In this document: positions 44,701 through 52,600 of the stretch, in pieces | How the letters are laid out: the number at the start of each line of letters is the position of its first letter | Position numbering within the stretch: position 1 is the first letter of the stretch | Assembly (NCBI RefSeq): GCF_002018875.1 | Contig: NZ_MVOL01000008.1 | Coordinates: forward strand, 62,001-126,000 | DNA length: 64,000 nt | Direction of reading: 5' to 3' | From: Pseudomonas sp. MF4836 | GTDB lineage: Bacteria; Pseudomonadota; Gammaproteobacteria; Pseudomonadales; Pseudomonadaceae | Made by a program: the position numbers and the translations under genes | Notes under the pieces: generated by a model | What the model was told of the DNA's origin: nothing | What the model saw: the letters and a program-made list of their open reading frames with translations, nothing else | The model's database searches: none

Positions 44701-46344
44701 CCGGCCATCGCCGTGGGTAATGGCGATTGGACCGCTGAGCTGGTGCAGGGCGGCAAAGCCGTGGACACACTGGCGGTGCGCCTGAGCAGCGACGCTGCCG
44801 GCTGGCAAGTGGCGCAGACCCAGAGCCTGGACGTGACCAACGGCGATACGCCGCTGAACCTGCCGGCTGACGCCAGCAACCTGCGCCTGCACCTGGACGA
44901 CAGCCCGCAAGCCTTGTTCCGCTCGGTGCTGGACGACCTGCTGGGTTACCCCTACGGCGGTGTCGAGCAGACCGCCAGCCAACTGCTGCCCCTGAGCGTG
45001 GCGTACCCGGCGTTGTCCGCCAACCCGCAGGTCCGCGATCGCTTGCGCCTGATGCTGCAAAACAGCCGCTTGCGCCTGGTGCAGATGGCCGGTCCCGAAG
45101 CCACCTTCACCTGGTGGGGTGGCGACGCCGATGCCGACGCCTTCCTCACCGCCTACGCCTATTACGCCGACTGGCACGCAAGCAAGGTGCTGCAACTGAA
45201 CCTGCCGCCGGAGCATTGGCAGCGGGTGCTGGAGGTCTACTCCAAAGAGGCCGGCAACACCCCGCTGCTGCAACGGGCGCTGATCCTGTCGTTCGCCCGG
45301 CAGATGCAGTTGCCGGTCAACACCCTGGTCAGCGGCCTGATGGATGACCTGGCCAAGGCCGGTGCCGGTTATGCCGACGAAGAGCGCGACGGCGACGACA
45401 GCCTGGTGATGAACGATCCGGACTCGGCCCTTGGCCTGGCCAGCGCCCGGGTGCTGGCCGCCGGTCTGGCCCGTGATCTCAAGGTCACCCCGCCGCCGGC
45501 TTTCGCCGCGCAGCTTGAAGATGCGCGGCAACGCCTGGAAGTCAGCTCGGCGCCGTTCACCGAAGCCTTGAACCTGTCGCTGCAACCCTTCGATGCCGCT
45601 CGCGCCCAGGCCTTGCTGCAACGCCTGCGCTTGCCGCAATCGACCCTGGAGCGCGCCCTGGCCCTGACCTGGCTGCAACGCAGCGTCGAGCAGGCCGCCC
45701 CGGCAGTGGCGCTGAAACCTGGACCGGGCTGGCAACAGCAGCAGGGCGCCAGCGGTGAAACCTTCTGGCAGTGGCAAGGCCCGCAAGTGCCTGGCGTGCT
45801 GTCGCTGACCGGGGCCGAGGAGCGTCCGCTGCGGGCCTCCCTGAGCTACCTGAGCAAGCAGCCGGCTGCCGCCGCGCTGCCGGTGACCATTAGCCGCCGC
45901 CTGCTGCGTCTGGTGCCGGGTGAGGAGAGCTTCACCTTCAAGCTGGAAGCGGTGGGCAACAAACCGATTGCCAGTGATGGCCTGTACCTGGACGAGGTGA
46001 TCATCGCCAACCAGGGTGGCAAGCCGCTGCCTTACGGCATGCTCGAAGTGCCGTTGCCACCGGGCGCCGATGTCGAGCGCACCACCTGGGGCATCAAGCT
46101 GGCGGGGCTGGCCGGTGCCGAGGCGTCGTCCCTGGAGAAGGCCCGTTTCGAACCGGGGCAGATGGCCTATGCCGTGCCGCTGGAAGTGCTGGGCGAAAAA
46201 AGCGAAGTGCGCCTGCGGCACCTGATCCGCTTCTCGCAAAAGGGCCAGTTCAATCTGCCGGCGGCGCGTTACTTCCAGGTTTATGCGCCCGAGCATCAGG
46301 CGGCGGAGCAGAAGCCGGCGCTGGGTCAGGTCACGGTCAAATAA
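41770..46344 (+). CDS. magD: MagD, bacterial alpha-2-macroglobulin (YfaS-like)
   Basis: A 1524-residue secreted protein with a signal peptide (to about residue 29), a series of macroglobulin beta-domains (repeated LDLSTQFAGK-like segments), a bait-region-like stretch, the alpha-2-macroglobulin core (TLAVRLSSDAAGWQV), the thioester region and a C-terminal receptor-like domain. The thioester motif CxEQ is GVEQ here (residues 1064-1067, LGYPYGGVEQTAS), so the Cys that would form the bond is Gly. Matches P. aeruginosa MagD (PA4489). Start ATG 41770 overlaps the magC stop as ATGA. Confidence 0.93.
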   Translation: MSESRMPRFLFRLSLLLALCVPVSLANAEDTVLSSNYAPVSGESFFLLADSSFASDEQAMVRLEAPGRDYRRYRMEPYGGADIRVYRINQPLDFLKRQKNLHRVVSDGQFKGEGLSNTTAYLWDNWYRKSRRVMQRAFSYESRKQVIDEVPELRMGNSMLVPTKFDAPPQFALIKGLPLVTQFRYPLWEAKPIQPPAGVNLAGSSSEFVSVAPGNVYIPLGNLKPGLYLVEALVGKYRATTMVFVSNTVAVSKIAGDELLVWAARKHEGSSVPKVNVLWTDGLGVMSSGATDADGLLRLKHVSPERSYVIGEDEEGGVFVSENFYYDSEIYDTKLYAFTDRPLYRPGDWVSVKIVGREFKNARDSVQPGASPVNVTVLDAMGTALQSLSLNLDSKAGTQGRFQLPDNAVAGGYELRFSYKDQVYSSAFRVAEYIKPHFEISLALAKQDFKTNEPIKGSLVLLYPDGKPVANAKVELGLRSQQLSMVDNELQYMGQFPIELTSTELTTDAKGTATLDLPAATKPSRYMLTVFASDGAAYRVKTTKEILIERGAASFSLSAPQRFSAVGEKVQFSYASESSTEQGKNLKPNRYSWVRLEDQSTGEGKLAAADKGFALSFERPGTYNLTLKDEHDRVLGGTGHAVTGDGVKSVPGTVEIVLDKPEYKAGDEALALITFPEPVNDALLSLERDKVESTALLSKGGDWLKVEKLSPTQYRARVPVKGNFAPNLTFSVLYTKGGEYSFQNAGIKVITPQIDVAVATDKDSYQPGETVTVDLSTQFAGKPIPAHLTVSVVDEMVYALQPEVAPTIDQFFYHPRRNNVRTSASLSFISYDVALPGTPAAPGKANRSERGVKVLERPRREDVDTAAWQPELLTDASGKVRFTFRMPDSLTRWRITARAIADDGQVGQKKQFVRSDKALYLKWSGPTRFRSGDHPELGVFAFSQAEQPVKAELVIHYAGETQRLPLTLNKGINYVALPAIAVGNGDWTAELVQGGKAVDTLAVRLSSDAAGWQVAQTQSLDVTNGDTPLNLPADASNLRLHLDDSPQALFRSVLDDLLGYPYGGVEQTASQLLPLSVAYPALSANPQVRDRLRLMLQNSRLRLVQMAGPEATFTWWGGDADADAFLTAYAYYADWHASKVLQLNLPPEHWQRVLEVYSKEAGNTPLLQRALILSFARQMQLPVNTLVSGLMDDLAKAGAGYADEERDGDDSLVMNDPDSALGLASARVLAAGLARDLKVTPPPAFAAQLEDARQRLEVSSAPFTEALNLSLQPFDAARAQALLQRLRLPQSTLERALALTWLQRSVEQAAPAVALKPGPGWQQQQGASGETFWQWQGPQVPGVLSLTGAEERPLRASLSYLSKQPAAAALPVTISRRLLRLVPGEESFTFKLEAVGNKPIASDGLYLDEVIIANQGGKPLPYGMLEVPLPPGADVERTTWGIKLAGLAGAEASSLEKARFEPGQMAYAVPLEVLGEKSEVRLRHLIRFSQKGQFNLPAARYFQVYAPEHQAAEQKPALGQVTVK

Positions 46345-46345
46345 C

Positions 46346-47989
46346 ATGACACGGCGTTTGGCCTGGCTGTGGTTGTGCTTGATCCCGGTGCTGGCAACAG
46401 CCCAGGACGAGCCGCTGCGCCTGGCCTGGAAAACCGCCCAGGGCGATGAGCTGCTGCACCTGAGTCAGGCTCAGGTGCTGGCGCGCGAGCCTTTGCCGGC
46501 CAGCCAGCAGGCACCGTTGGGCAGCCTGTGGAAGCTGTTCGTCTACGCCTGGCTGGCGGACACCGGTGCCCAGGAGCCGGCTTATGCCTGCCAGGGCCAG
46601 TCCAAGGAAGAAGTCTATTGCTGCACCGCCGGCGGCAGCATTGGCCGCGACCAGGCGCTGGTGCGTTCCTGCGGTTTGTATTTCGAGCCCCAGCGTTTGC
46701 AGGTGCAGGCCGATACCTGGCGCAGCTACTGGCAGGCGCGCCAGGCGCCGCCGTGGTTGCTGGACCTGAACCAGTTGCAGCCGCAGACCCGGGTGCCGGT
46801 GGCCGAACTGTTGCAGATGCTGGCCGTGCTGCCGGCCCAGGACCAGGCGCGTCGGGTACTGCTCGATGTGGTGCTGCACGCGGGTGACGGCCTGGTGGTC
46901 GGTGCCCTCGGCGGGCGCTTGCGGGTCAAGACCTGGAGTTGGCTCGGCGAGCAGGACGTGCAATCGCGCCAGGGTGGTTTTGCCGGTTGGCTGGCGGATG
47001 GCACGCCGCTTTGGGGCGGGGGCCGAGGTACCAGCCAGCGGGTGCTGAAGGACTATGCCGAGGCCCTGGCCACCGTGCTGCCGGTCAACGAGCCGCTGGA
47101 TAAAGGTCGCTGCGTGGCGGTCAATCTGTTTTCCCGCTACCCGATACAACGGCTCAGCCAGAACGGCCAGGCAATCAAGACCGGAGCCTTGCAGGGCGAT
47201 TACCGGGTCGAGTTCGTCAACGGCAATCAATTGGACATCCACAGCGGCGGCGAATTGTTCTTGCAGCAGGACGCCGGCCAACCGCGCCTGGTGGCCCGCC
47301 TGGACCGTGAGGAATACGTCGCGCGGGTGTTGCAGCGCGAAGCCAGCGCGCAACCGGTCGAGGCGGCCAAGGCCCTGGCGGTGGCGATCCGCACCTACCT
47401 GCTGCAAAACGCCGGACGCAGCGGCGAGTGCCTGAGCATCGACGACAGCAGCGACCGCCAGCGTGTGGCGCCGCGTCCGGCCACTCGCGAGGCGCGGGCC
47501 GTTGCGGCCTGGACCAGCGACCTGATCCTGGCCGGGACCCAGGTTACCTACCATTCGGATCAGACCGGCGAAGACAAACTGTCCTGGCAACAGGCGGTGC
47601 AGCAGGCCCGGTCCGGCCAGCGCTACGACGCCATCCTGCTGCATGCCTACCCCAGGGCCAGCTTGAGCCGCTGGGACAACCCGGTGGCCTCCTGCGAACC
47701 CTTGCCGGCGGCCCAGGACTGGCTGCAAAACCAGCGCCGCCGTTGGCGCCAGCCCCTGGATCGGGAGATTGGCTACAACGAAGTCAACCATTTTGCGGTG
47801 TGCCGCCTGGCCTTTGGCCGGCCGTATGTCGATCGCGAGCGCCAGCGCATTTACGTGCGCGGCGTGCTGTCGCTCCAGGACCGCCTGGACCTGACCCATG
47901 AATACCTGCACCTGGCCTTTGAAGCTCATCCCAATGGCCAGGATGAAACCTACATCGAAGGGCTTGCCCGCCACCTTTTACTGGAATAG
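46346..47989 (+). CDS. magE: MagE, DUF2300 (YfaQ-like): degenerate transpeptidase + SpoIID-like + HExxH
   Basis: A 547-residue secreted protein (signal peptide to about residue 20). Residues 55-250 resemble a penicillin-binding transpeptidase: SLWK at 60-63 (SxxK), SCG at 108-110 (SxN), KTW at 195-197 (KTG), with the Asn and last Gly lost. Residues 320-420 resemble SpoIID/LytB: YVARVLQREASAQPVEAAKAL with Glu 332. The end has HEYLH at 518-522 (HExxH). I read all three; the family is DUF2300, of unknown activity. Follows magD by one base. Confidence 0.85.
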   Translation: MTRRLAWLWLCLIPVLATAQDEPLRLAWKTAQGDELLHLSQAQVLAREPLPASQQAPLGSLWKLFVYAWLADTGAQEPAYACQGQSKEEVYCCTAGGSIGRDQALVRSCGLYFEPQRLQVQADTWRSYWQARQAPPWLLDLNQLQPQTRVPVAELLQMLAVLPAQDQARRVLLDVVLHAGDGLVVGALGGRLRVKTWSWLGEQDVQSRQGGFAGWLADGTPLWGGGRGTSQRVLKDYAEALATVLPVNEPLDKGRCVAVNLFSRYPIQRLSQNGQAIKTGALQGDYRVEFVNGNQLDIHSGGELFLQQDAGQPRLVARLDREEYVARVLQREASAQPVEAAKALAVAIRTYLLQNAGRSGECLSIDDSSDRQRVAPRPATREARAVAAWTSDLILAGTQVTYHSDQTGEDKLSWQQAVQQARSGQRYDAILLHAYPRASLSRWDNPVASCEPLPAAQDWLQNQRRRWRQPLDREIGYNEVNHFAVCRLAFGRPYVDRERQRIYVRGVLSLQDRLDLTHEYLHLAFEAHPNGQDETYIEGLARHLLLE

Positions 47990-47992
47990 GCC

Positions 47993-48811
47993 ATGAAACT
48001 TCCTTATCCCCCGGTCATTCTGCTGCTCTGTGGGCTGTTCACCCTGGCGCCGGCCCTGGCCGACAGCAGCATTCACCTCGACACCCCACGCGGCGGCTGG
48101 CGCACCGGCGCGGCCGATAACGAACTGTTCGAGCAGACCGTCAATTACCCGGCCTCATCGGTCAACACCCCGGCCGGCCAGTCCGACACCGCGCGCATCA
48201 GCGGCCAGATCAAAGGCGCGCCCAAGGCCAGCGGCGAGCCGGGCAAACTGATCGTCAACGGCGTTGCCATGCCCCTCAAACTGGATGGCGAAGGGCGCTT
48301 CGATCGGCCGTTTTCCTTTACCAACGGCAGCAACAGCGTGGAAGTGCGCAGCGCCGATGGCCAGCAACGCAAGCGCGTGCAGTTTCTCAACAGTGGCGGC
48401 GGCGCCACGCCACCGAAGTTGCGGGTGCTGCTGTCCTGGGACAGCGACAACACCGACCTCGACCTGCACCTGATCACCCCAGACGGCGCTCACGTCTGGT
48501 ACGGCGACCGCGTGGCGCCCAACGGTGCGGCCCTGGATGTGGACGTGACCACCGGCTACGGTCCGGAAATCTTCGCCATGCCGGCGCCGCTCAAAGGCCA
48601 GTACCTGGTGTACGTGAACTACTACGGCGGCGGTTATCGCAGCACCGACGATGACGACGAAAGCCAGTCTGACGCGGTGCAGCCGCTGACCACCGCCCAG
48701 GTCACGCTGATCACCGAGGAAGGCACGCCGAATGAAAAGACCGAGTCGTTTATCGTGCCCATGCGCGCTCCGGGTGAGCTGACGCTGGTCAAGCGCTTCA
48801 GCTACCCGTGA
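47993..48811 (+). CDS. magF: MagF, DUF2135 (YfaP-like) secreted protein
   Basis: A 272-residue secreted DUF2135 protein: signal peptide (MKLPYPPVILLLCGLFTLAPALA), SNSVEVRSADGQQRKRVQF, LLSWDSDNTDLDLHLITPDGAHV, GPEIFAMPAPLKGQYLVYVNYYGG, and FIVPMRAPGELTLVKRFSY. It shares this order with magA. Three bases after magE. In P. aeruginosa MagF is the last mag gene; here one more gene overlaps its stop. Confidence 0.88.
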   Translation: MKLPYPPVILLLCGLFTLAPALADSSIHLDTPRGGWRTGAADNELFEQTVNYPASSVNTPAGQSDTARISGQIKGAPKASGEPGKLIVNGVAMPLKLDGEGRFDRPFSFTNGSNSVEVRSADGQQRKRVQFLNSGGGATPPKLRVLLSWDSDNTDLDLHLITPDGAHVWYGDRVAPNGAALDVDVTTGYGPEIFAMPAPLKGQYLVYVNYYGGGYRSTDDDDESQSDAVQPLTTAQVTLITEEGTPNEKTESFIVPMRAPGELTLVKRFSYP

Positions 48812-49533
48812 CGGCGCCGTGCAAGGCACGCGGCTGGTGCGCGGTTCTGGCCCTGATCTGTGTGCCGGCCATGGCGGCGACGGTGGAAGTGGGCAATCAG
48901 AACGGGTGGTCCGCCTCGGCTTCGGGGCCTGCGGTGGCCGTGATGCACCTGGACGGCTGCCAATTCAGCCTGCCACTGGCTGAGCAGCAGTCCCTGACCT
49001 TCGTCACTCCCCATGCCTTGTTTATTGAGGCAAAGCGCGGCGATCGGGCGCGCAACCGACCCTATCTGTGGCAGGCACAAACCAATTCCGGCTATGCCTG
49101 GAGCTTCAGGAAACCCGGTGCACGCCAGAACAAATGGTTCGGCCTGATGTGCGACAGTCCGGAGTATTTCAGCTTCCAGGGGCCGTACACGCCGGACCCG
49201 GCGCAAGAATACAACCCGGCCATCGAGTCCCTGCGCCAGGACAGTGAACACAAATGCCCGGCCACCCTCACCGGGCACGGCTGGGTCCCGAGCCCCCAGG
49301 CCGGCCCGGCCAACAGCTATGTGTTCAAACCCCTGCAAGGGGCCAACTGGAGTGGCTTTATCTTCGGTTTTCGCAACCCGGGCCGGGCCAGCTTCGGCCG
49401 TGTCAGCTTCTGCCTGGTGCACGGCGATAACGTGCTGCTGGGCGCCGCGGAAAACGATCCACAGCCTCTGGAACTGAGCCCGCGGACCTTGGCCGAGATC
49501 ACCGCTATCGTGTCCTCGATCACCTTTCCCTGA
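48808..49533 (+). CDS. Secreted protein of unknown function, seventh gene of the mag operon
   Basis: A 241-residue secreted protein (signal peptide to about residue 23). No known family recognised. Visible: four Cys after the signal (in GCQFSL, LMCDSPEYFSF, HKCPATL and SFCLVHGD), likely two disulfides; many aromatic residues; and a C-terminal GANWSGFIFGFRNPG segment. GTG at 48808 overlaps the magF stop (GTGA), implying coupled translation. A terminator-like hairpin follows. Confidence 0.72.
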   Translation: MTAPCKARGWCAVLALICVPAMAATVEVGNQNGWSASASGPAVAVMHLDGCQFSLPLAEQQSLTFVTPHALFIEAKRGDRARNRPYLWQAQTNSGYAWSFRKPGARQNKWFGLMCDSPEYFSFQGPYTPDPAQEYNPAIESLRQDSEHKCPATLTGHGWVPSPQAGPANSYVFKPLQGANWSGFIFGFRNPGRASFGRVSFCLVHGDNVLLGAAENDPQPLELSPRTLAEITAIVSSITFP

Positions 49534-49544
49534 ATCAGTGCGTG

Positions 49545-49575
49545 CGCTGGCAGGGCGCCAGCGTGATTTATTGCC
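49545..49575 (+). terminator. Probable mag operon terminator
   Basis: CGCTGGC and GCCAGCG pair (7 bp) around AGGGC and are followed by TGATTTATT. It separates the mag operon from nirK. Confidence 0.45.
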
Positions 49576-49642
49576 GCAAGACAATACGACTCGCCCGGGC
49601 TTGCTTTGCAATGAATCACCGTTCATTGGCAAGGAGATGCAC

Positions 49643-50734
49643 ATGGGGGCTTTTCAGTCGTGGTTGAAGGTGTGTGTGGTGGCCTGCGGTTGTGCCGTCA
49701 CCTCGGTACTGGCCGGCGGCGCCGACGGGTTGCAACGGGTCAAGGTGGAGTTGGTGACACCGCCCCAGGTGCATCCCCATGACCAGGTGGTCAGCGGGCC
49801 GCCGAAAGTCATGCAGTTTCACATGCGTGTCGAAGAGAAAAAGATGGTCATCGACGACCAGGGCACCACGCTGCAAGCCATGACCTTCAACGGGTCCATG
49901 CCCGGCCCGACCCTGGTGGTGCATGAGGGCGACTACGTCGAGCTGACCCTGAGCAACCCGGCCACCAACACCATGCCGCACAACATCGACTTTCATGCCG
50001 CCACCGGGGCCCTGGGCGGCGCGGCGCTGACCCAGGTGCTGCCGGGCCAGGAAGTGGTCCTGCGCTTCAAGGCCGACCGCAGCGGCACCTTTGTCTACCA
50101 CTGCGCACCGGCGGGGATGGTCCCCTGGCATGTGGTCTCGGGCATGAGCGGGACCTTGATGGTGCTGCCCCGTGACGGCTTGAAAGACCCAGGCGGCAAG
50201 CCCCTGCACTATGACCGCGCCTACACCATCGGTGAGTTCGACCTGTATATCCCCAAGGATAAGGACGGGCACTACAAGGACTACCCGGACCTGGCCTCAA
50301 GCTACCAGGACACCCGCGAAGTGCTGCGCACCCTGACCCCGAGCCATATCGTGTTCAACGGTCGGGTCGGCGCGCTGACCGGCGCCAACGCGCTGACCGC
50401 CAAAGTCGGCGAAAGCGTGCTGTTTATCCATTCCCAGGCCAATCGCGACAGCCGTCCACACCTGATCGGCGGCCATGGTGACTGGGTCTGGACCACCGGC
50501 AAATTCGCCAATGCCCCGCAGCGCAACCTGGAGACCTGGTTCCTTCCCGGCGGTTCGGCCCTGGCCGCGCTCTACACCTTCAAGCAACCGGGCACTTACG
50601 TGTACCTCAACCACAACCTGATCGAAGCCATGGAGCTGGGTGCCCTGGCCCAGGTCAAGGTCGAGGGGCAGTGGGACGATGACCTGATGACCCAGGTAAA
50701 AGCCCCGGGGCCGATAGCACCGGTCAAACCGTAG
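49643..50734 (+). CDS. nirK: Copper-containing nitrite reductase NirK
   Basis: A 363-residue periplasmic enzyme with two cupredoxin domains. Type 1 copper ligands: His 113, Cys 154, His 163, Met 168 (HNIDFH and YHCAPAGMVPWHVVSGM). Type 2: His 118, His 153, His 324 (LNHNLIEA). Catalytic pair: Asp 116 and His 273 (PHLIGGHGD). Reduces nitrite to nitric oxide. Start at ATG 49643, 6 bp after AAGGAG; ATG 49637 directly abuts that site. No other denitrification gene is in the window. Confidence 0.97.
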   Translation: MGAFQSWLKVCVVACGCAVTSVLAGGADGLQRVKVELVTPPQVHPHDQVVSGPPKVMQFHMRVEEKKMVIDDQGTTLQAMTFNGSMPGPTLVVHEGDYVELTLSNPATNTMPHNIDFHAATGALGGAALTQVLPGQEVVLRFKADRSGTFVYHCAPAGMVPWHVVSGMSGTLMVLPRDGLKDPGGKPLHYDRAYTIGEFDLYIPKDKDGHYKDYPDLASSYQDTREVLRTLTPSHIVFNGRVGALTGANALTAKVGESVLFIHSQANRDSRPHLIGGHGDWVWTTGKFANAPQRNLETWFLPGGSALAALYTFKQPGTYVYLNHNLIEAMELGALAQVKVEGQWDDDLMTQVKAPGPIAPVKP

Positions 50735-50777
50735 GTTGAGGGGAGGCTGCGCGGCTGCTGCCAGCGCACATCGGCAG

Positions 50778-50805
50778 CGCAGGTCGGTCGCTTCGACGAC
50801 CTGCG
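50778..50805. terminator. Hairpin between nirK and the immunity gene
   Basis: CGCAGGTCG and CGACCTGCG pair perfectly around a ten-base loop between convergent genes. No T-run follows, so it is a weak terminator candidate. Confidence 0.3.
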
Positions 50806-50845
50806 TTCAGCCGCAATCGGTGCTTCTTTTGACGGCGGCGGCCGG

Positions 50846-51295
50846 TCAGTCGCTCTGGTCGGCGGTGGACAGCACGTCGTCGATCTTCCAGCAGCCCTTA
50901 TCCTTGATCATTTGCACATCAAGGATCTGGGTGGTGTCCGGGGTGCTGCCCAGGGTGACCTGCTCCTTGGCGCTGGAGCCCTGGATCTGCGGCTCGCTGA
51001 CCTTGATCTGGGTCAGCCATTCATCCATGTAGTCCTGGGCCTTGAGGAAGTAGTCCTCTTCCAGGCCATCGGGGCTGGCCATCTGCTTCTTGATCTTGGT
51101 GATCAGCGCGTCCGAGACATACTTCTTCATCTCCGGGACGCTGTCGGTCAGCGGATCCTTGTCCTGGCTGTAGGTTTGCAGATACCAGTTGTAAAACGCC
51201 TCGGTGACCGGCTTGGGTGAACTGGCGCAATCCGCCAGGGCCAGTGGCTGATGCAAGGCGACGGCAGCCAGCAGCGAGCAGAAAAGCATTCTCAT
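50846..51295 (-). CDS. DUF3828 periplasmic protein, probable immunity to the amidase toxin
   Basis: A 149-residue secreted protein (signal peptide MRMLFCSLLAAVALHQPLALA), with the DUF3828 pattern: VTEAFYNWYLQTY, DYFLKAQDYMDEWLTQIKV, then GCWKIDDVL. It lies 10 bp after the amidase gene on the same strand. DUF3828 proteins occur as immunity proteins of peptidoglycan amidase effectors. AAGGGG is 7 bp before ATG 51295. Confidence 0.75.
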   Translation of the reverse strand: MRMLFCSLLAAVALHQPLALADCASSPKPVTEAFYNWYLQTYSQDKDPLTDSVPEMKKYVSDALITKIKKQMASPDGLEEDYFLKAQDYMDEWLTQIKVSEPQIQGSSAKEQVTLGSTPDTTQILDVQMIKDKGCWKIDDVLSTADQSD

Positions 51296-51305
51296 GGATG
51301 ACCCC

Positions 51306-51677
51306 TTATGGATGGCGATAGATTTTGTAGTCGGGTTTCTGCACCCGATAGGAATGCCCCGGGTAGAAACCATGCAACTGCTTGAAGTCTGACACCCAGA
51401 GTTTGCCGTTGAACATCGCCATATGCCCATGGGGATGGCCGGGAATGGGCTGGATGATCACCACGTCGCCTGCTTCAGGGGCCTGGCCGGCCGGCTGCTC
51501 GACAAAACCGGCGGAGGTCAGAGATGAGCCAAAGTCCTTGGCCGAGTGCTTCCTGTGCAAAATCACGCCACCGCCGCCGGCTTCGATCGCCTGGCGGGTA
51601 TAGGCCGCACAGCGCCCCGTACTGCCGGCGTGAGCATGCGAGTTCAAGTGATTGATAGCGGCTTGTTTATTCCACAT
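51306..51677 (-). CDS. Small papain-like (CHAP/NlpC-type) amidase, candidate secreted toxin
   Basis: A 123-residue protein with no signal peptide. Active-site pattern: Cys 23 in GRCAAYTRQAI, His 85 in HPHGHMAMF after a GDVVI segment, and Asp 97 in WVSDF. This is the layout of CHAP/NlpC-P60 cell-wall amidases. It is followed 10 bp on by a secreted DUF3828 protein. The lack of a signal peptide in the enzyme together with one on the partner is the pattern of type VI amidase effector and immunity pairs. No T6SS genes are in the window. Confidence 0.72.
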   Translation of the reverse strand: MWNKQAAINHLNSHAHAGSTGRCAAYTRQAIEAGGGGVILHRKHSAKDFGSSLTSAGFVEQPAGQAPEAGDVVIIQPIPGHPHGHMAMFNGKLWVSDFKQLHGFYPGHSYRVQKPDYKIYRHP

Positions 51678-51856
51678 TCCTTGTCATCCGAGAGTCCTTG
51701 AGAGCGGGGAGTTTATGCGGGCGATGGCACTGCCGGAAATACTGGCCAAGTGCCTTTTTATTGGGGCTTGGGGGATGGGTCACAGTTCATTCAAGCGCAA
51801 TCAGCAAGATCAGGCAGGTCGCGCCCTCAGGGGGATGGGCGCAACGGTCACCTGAC

Positions 51857-52600
51857 TCAGCCTGATTGGGCCTCCGCTACCCTCCGCGGCACCGCCTGGG
51901 CCCGATTGCGACCCTGCCCCTTGGCACCATACAACGCCTGATCCGCCTGCGAGAGCAGGCGTGGCAGCTCGTACCCGGCCTCCTCACTGGTCACCACGCC
52001 GATGCTGACGCTGAGCAAGCCAGGTTCGAGCATGGTCAGCCGTGCGAAGCCGTTGCGAATGCCCTCGGCCACCGAAAGTGCGCTGGCTTGATCGGTATCT
52101 GCCAGCAGACAGGCGAATTCTTCGCCGCCAATACGGGCAAACACATCATGGGTACGCAGTTGCTGCGCCAGCACCTGGCTGAAGGCGATCAAGGCCAGGT
52201 CGCCTGTCTGGTGGCCAAAGTTGTCGTTCAGGCGCTTGAAGTGGTCCAGGTCGCACAGCAACAACGCGACCGGCACCTGACGCTGCTGACAGTCGAGCAG
52301 GGCGCGCTCGGCACCGAGCATAAACGCGCGGCGGTTGCCGATGCCGGTCAGGGCATCACACAGGGCGGCGGCCTTGAATTTGAGTTCGACCCGCTCCTTG
52401 ACCATGGCCAGGGTCACGTAGGCAATGCCGATCACATACAGCATCGACTCGAACAGCATGAACGAGAAAAACGGCACCCCTTCGCCATCGCCGGTAAGCG
52501 CCTGGTCCAGGTGGGAATGCCTGATCGACAACGCTGCGTACGCAATATCACATTGCCCGTAGCAACGAAGCCATAAAGAGCGCGTCAGTGGTTCTAAAAG
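51857..52600 (-). pseudogene. Truncated GGDEF diguanylate cyclase (N-terminus lost at island edge)
   Basis: The C-terminal half of a diguanylate cyclase: one membrane helix (FMLFESMLYVIGIAYVTLAMV), then DALTGIGNRRAFMLGAERAL, DLDHFKRLNDNFGHQTGD, and the active-site ARIGGEEFACLL (GGEEF). Translation from TTG at 52531 is possible (224 residues), but the frame stays open to 52600 with protein-like sequence (LTRSLWLRCYGQCDIAYAAL), ends in TAG at 52601-52603, and has no good start. The missing sensor/membrane part has been lost where the AT-rich island begins. Confidence 0.75.

Noticed and set aside
42157..46347. 1396-codon open frame antisense to magD
   Set aside because: GC-driven shadow; codon pattern and composition (His/Gln/Gly/Arg-rich) unlike a real protein, while magD has clear domain structure.
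49571..49584. TTGCCGCAAGACAA as ANR/DNR box for nirK
   Set aside because: Only 6 of 10 consensus positions match; inner bases of both arms are wrong.
51652..51855. 67-codon plus-strand frame opposite the amidase promoter
   Set aside because: Overlaps the toxin start, lacks a ribosome site and a recognisable pattern.
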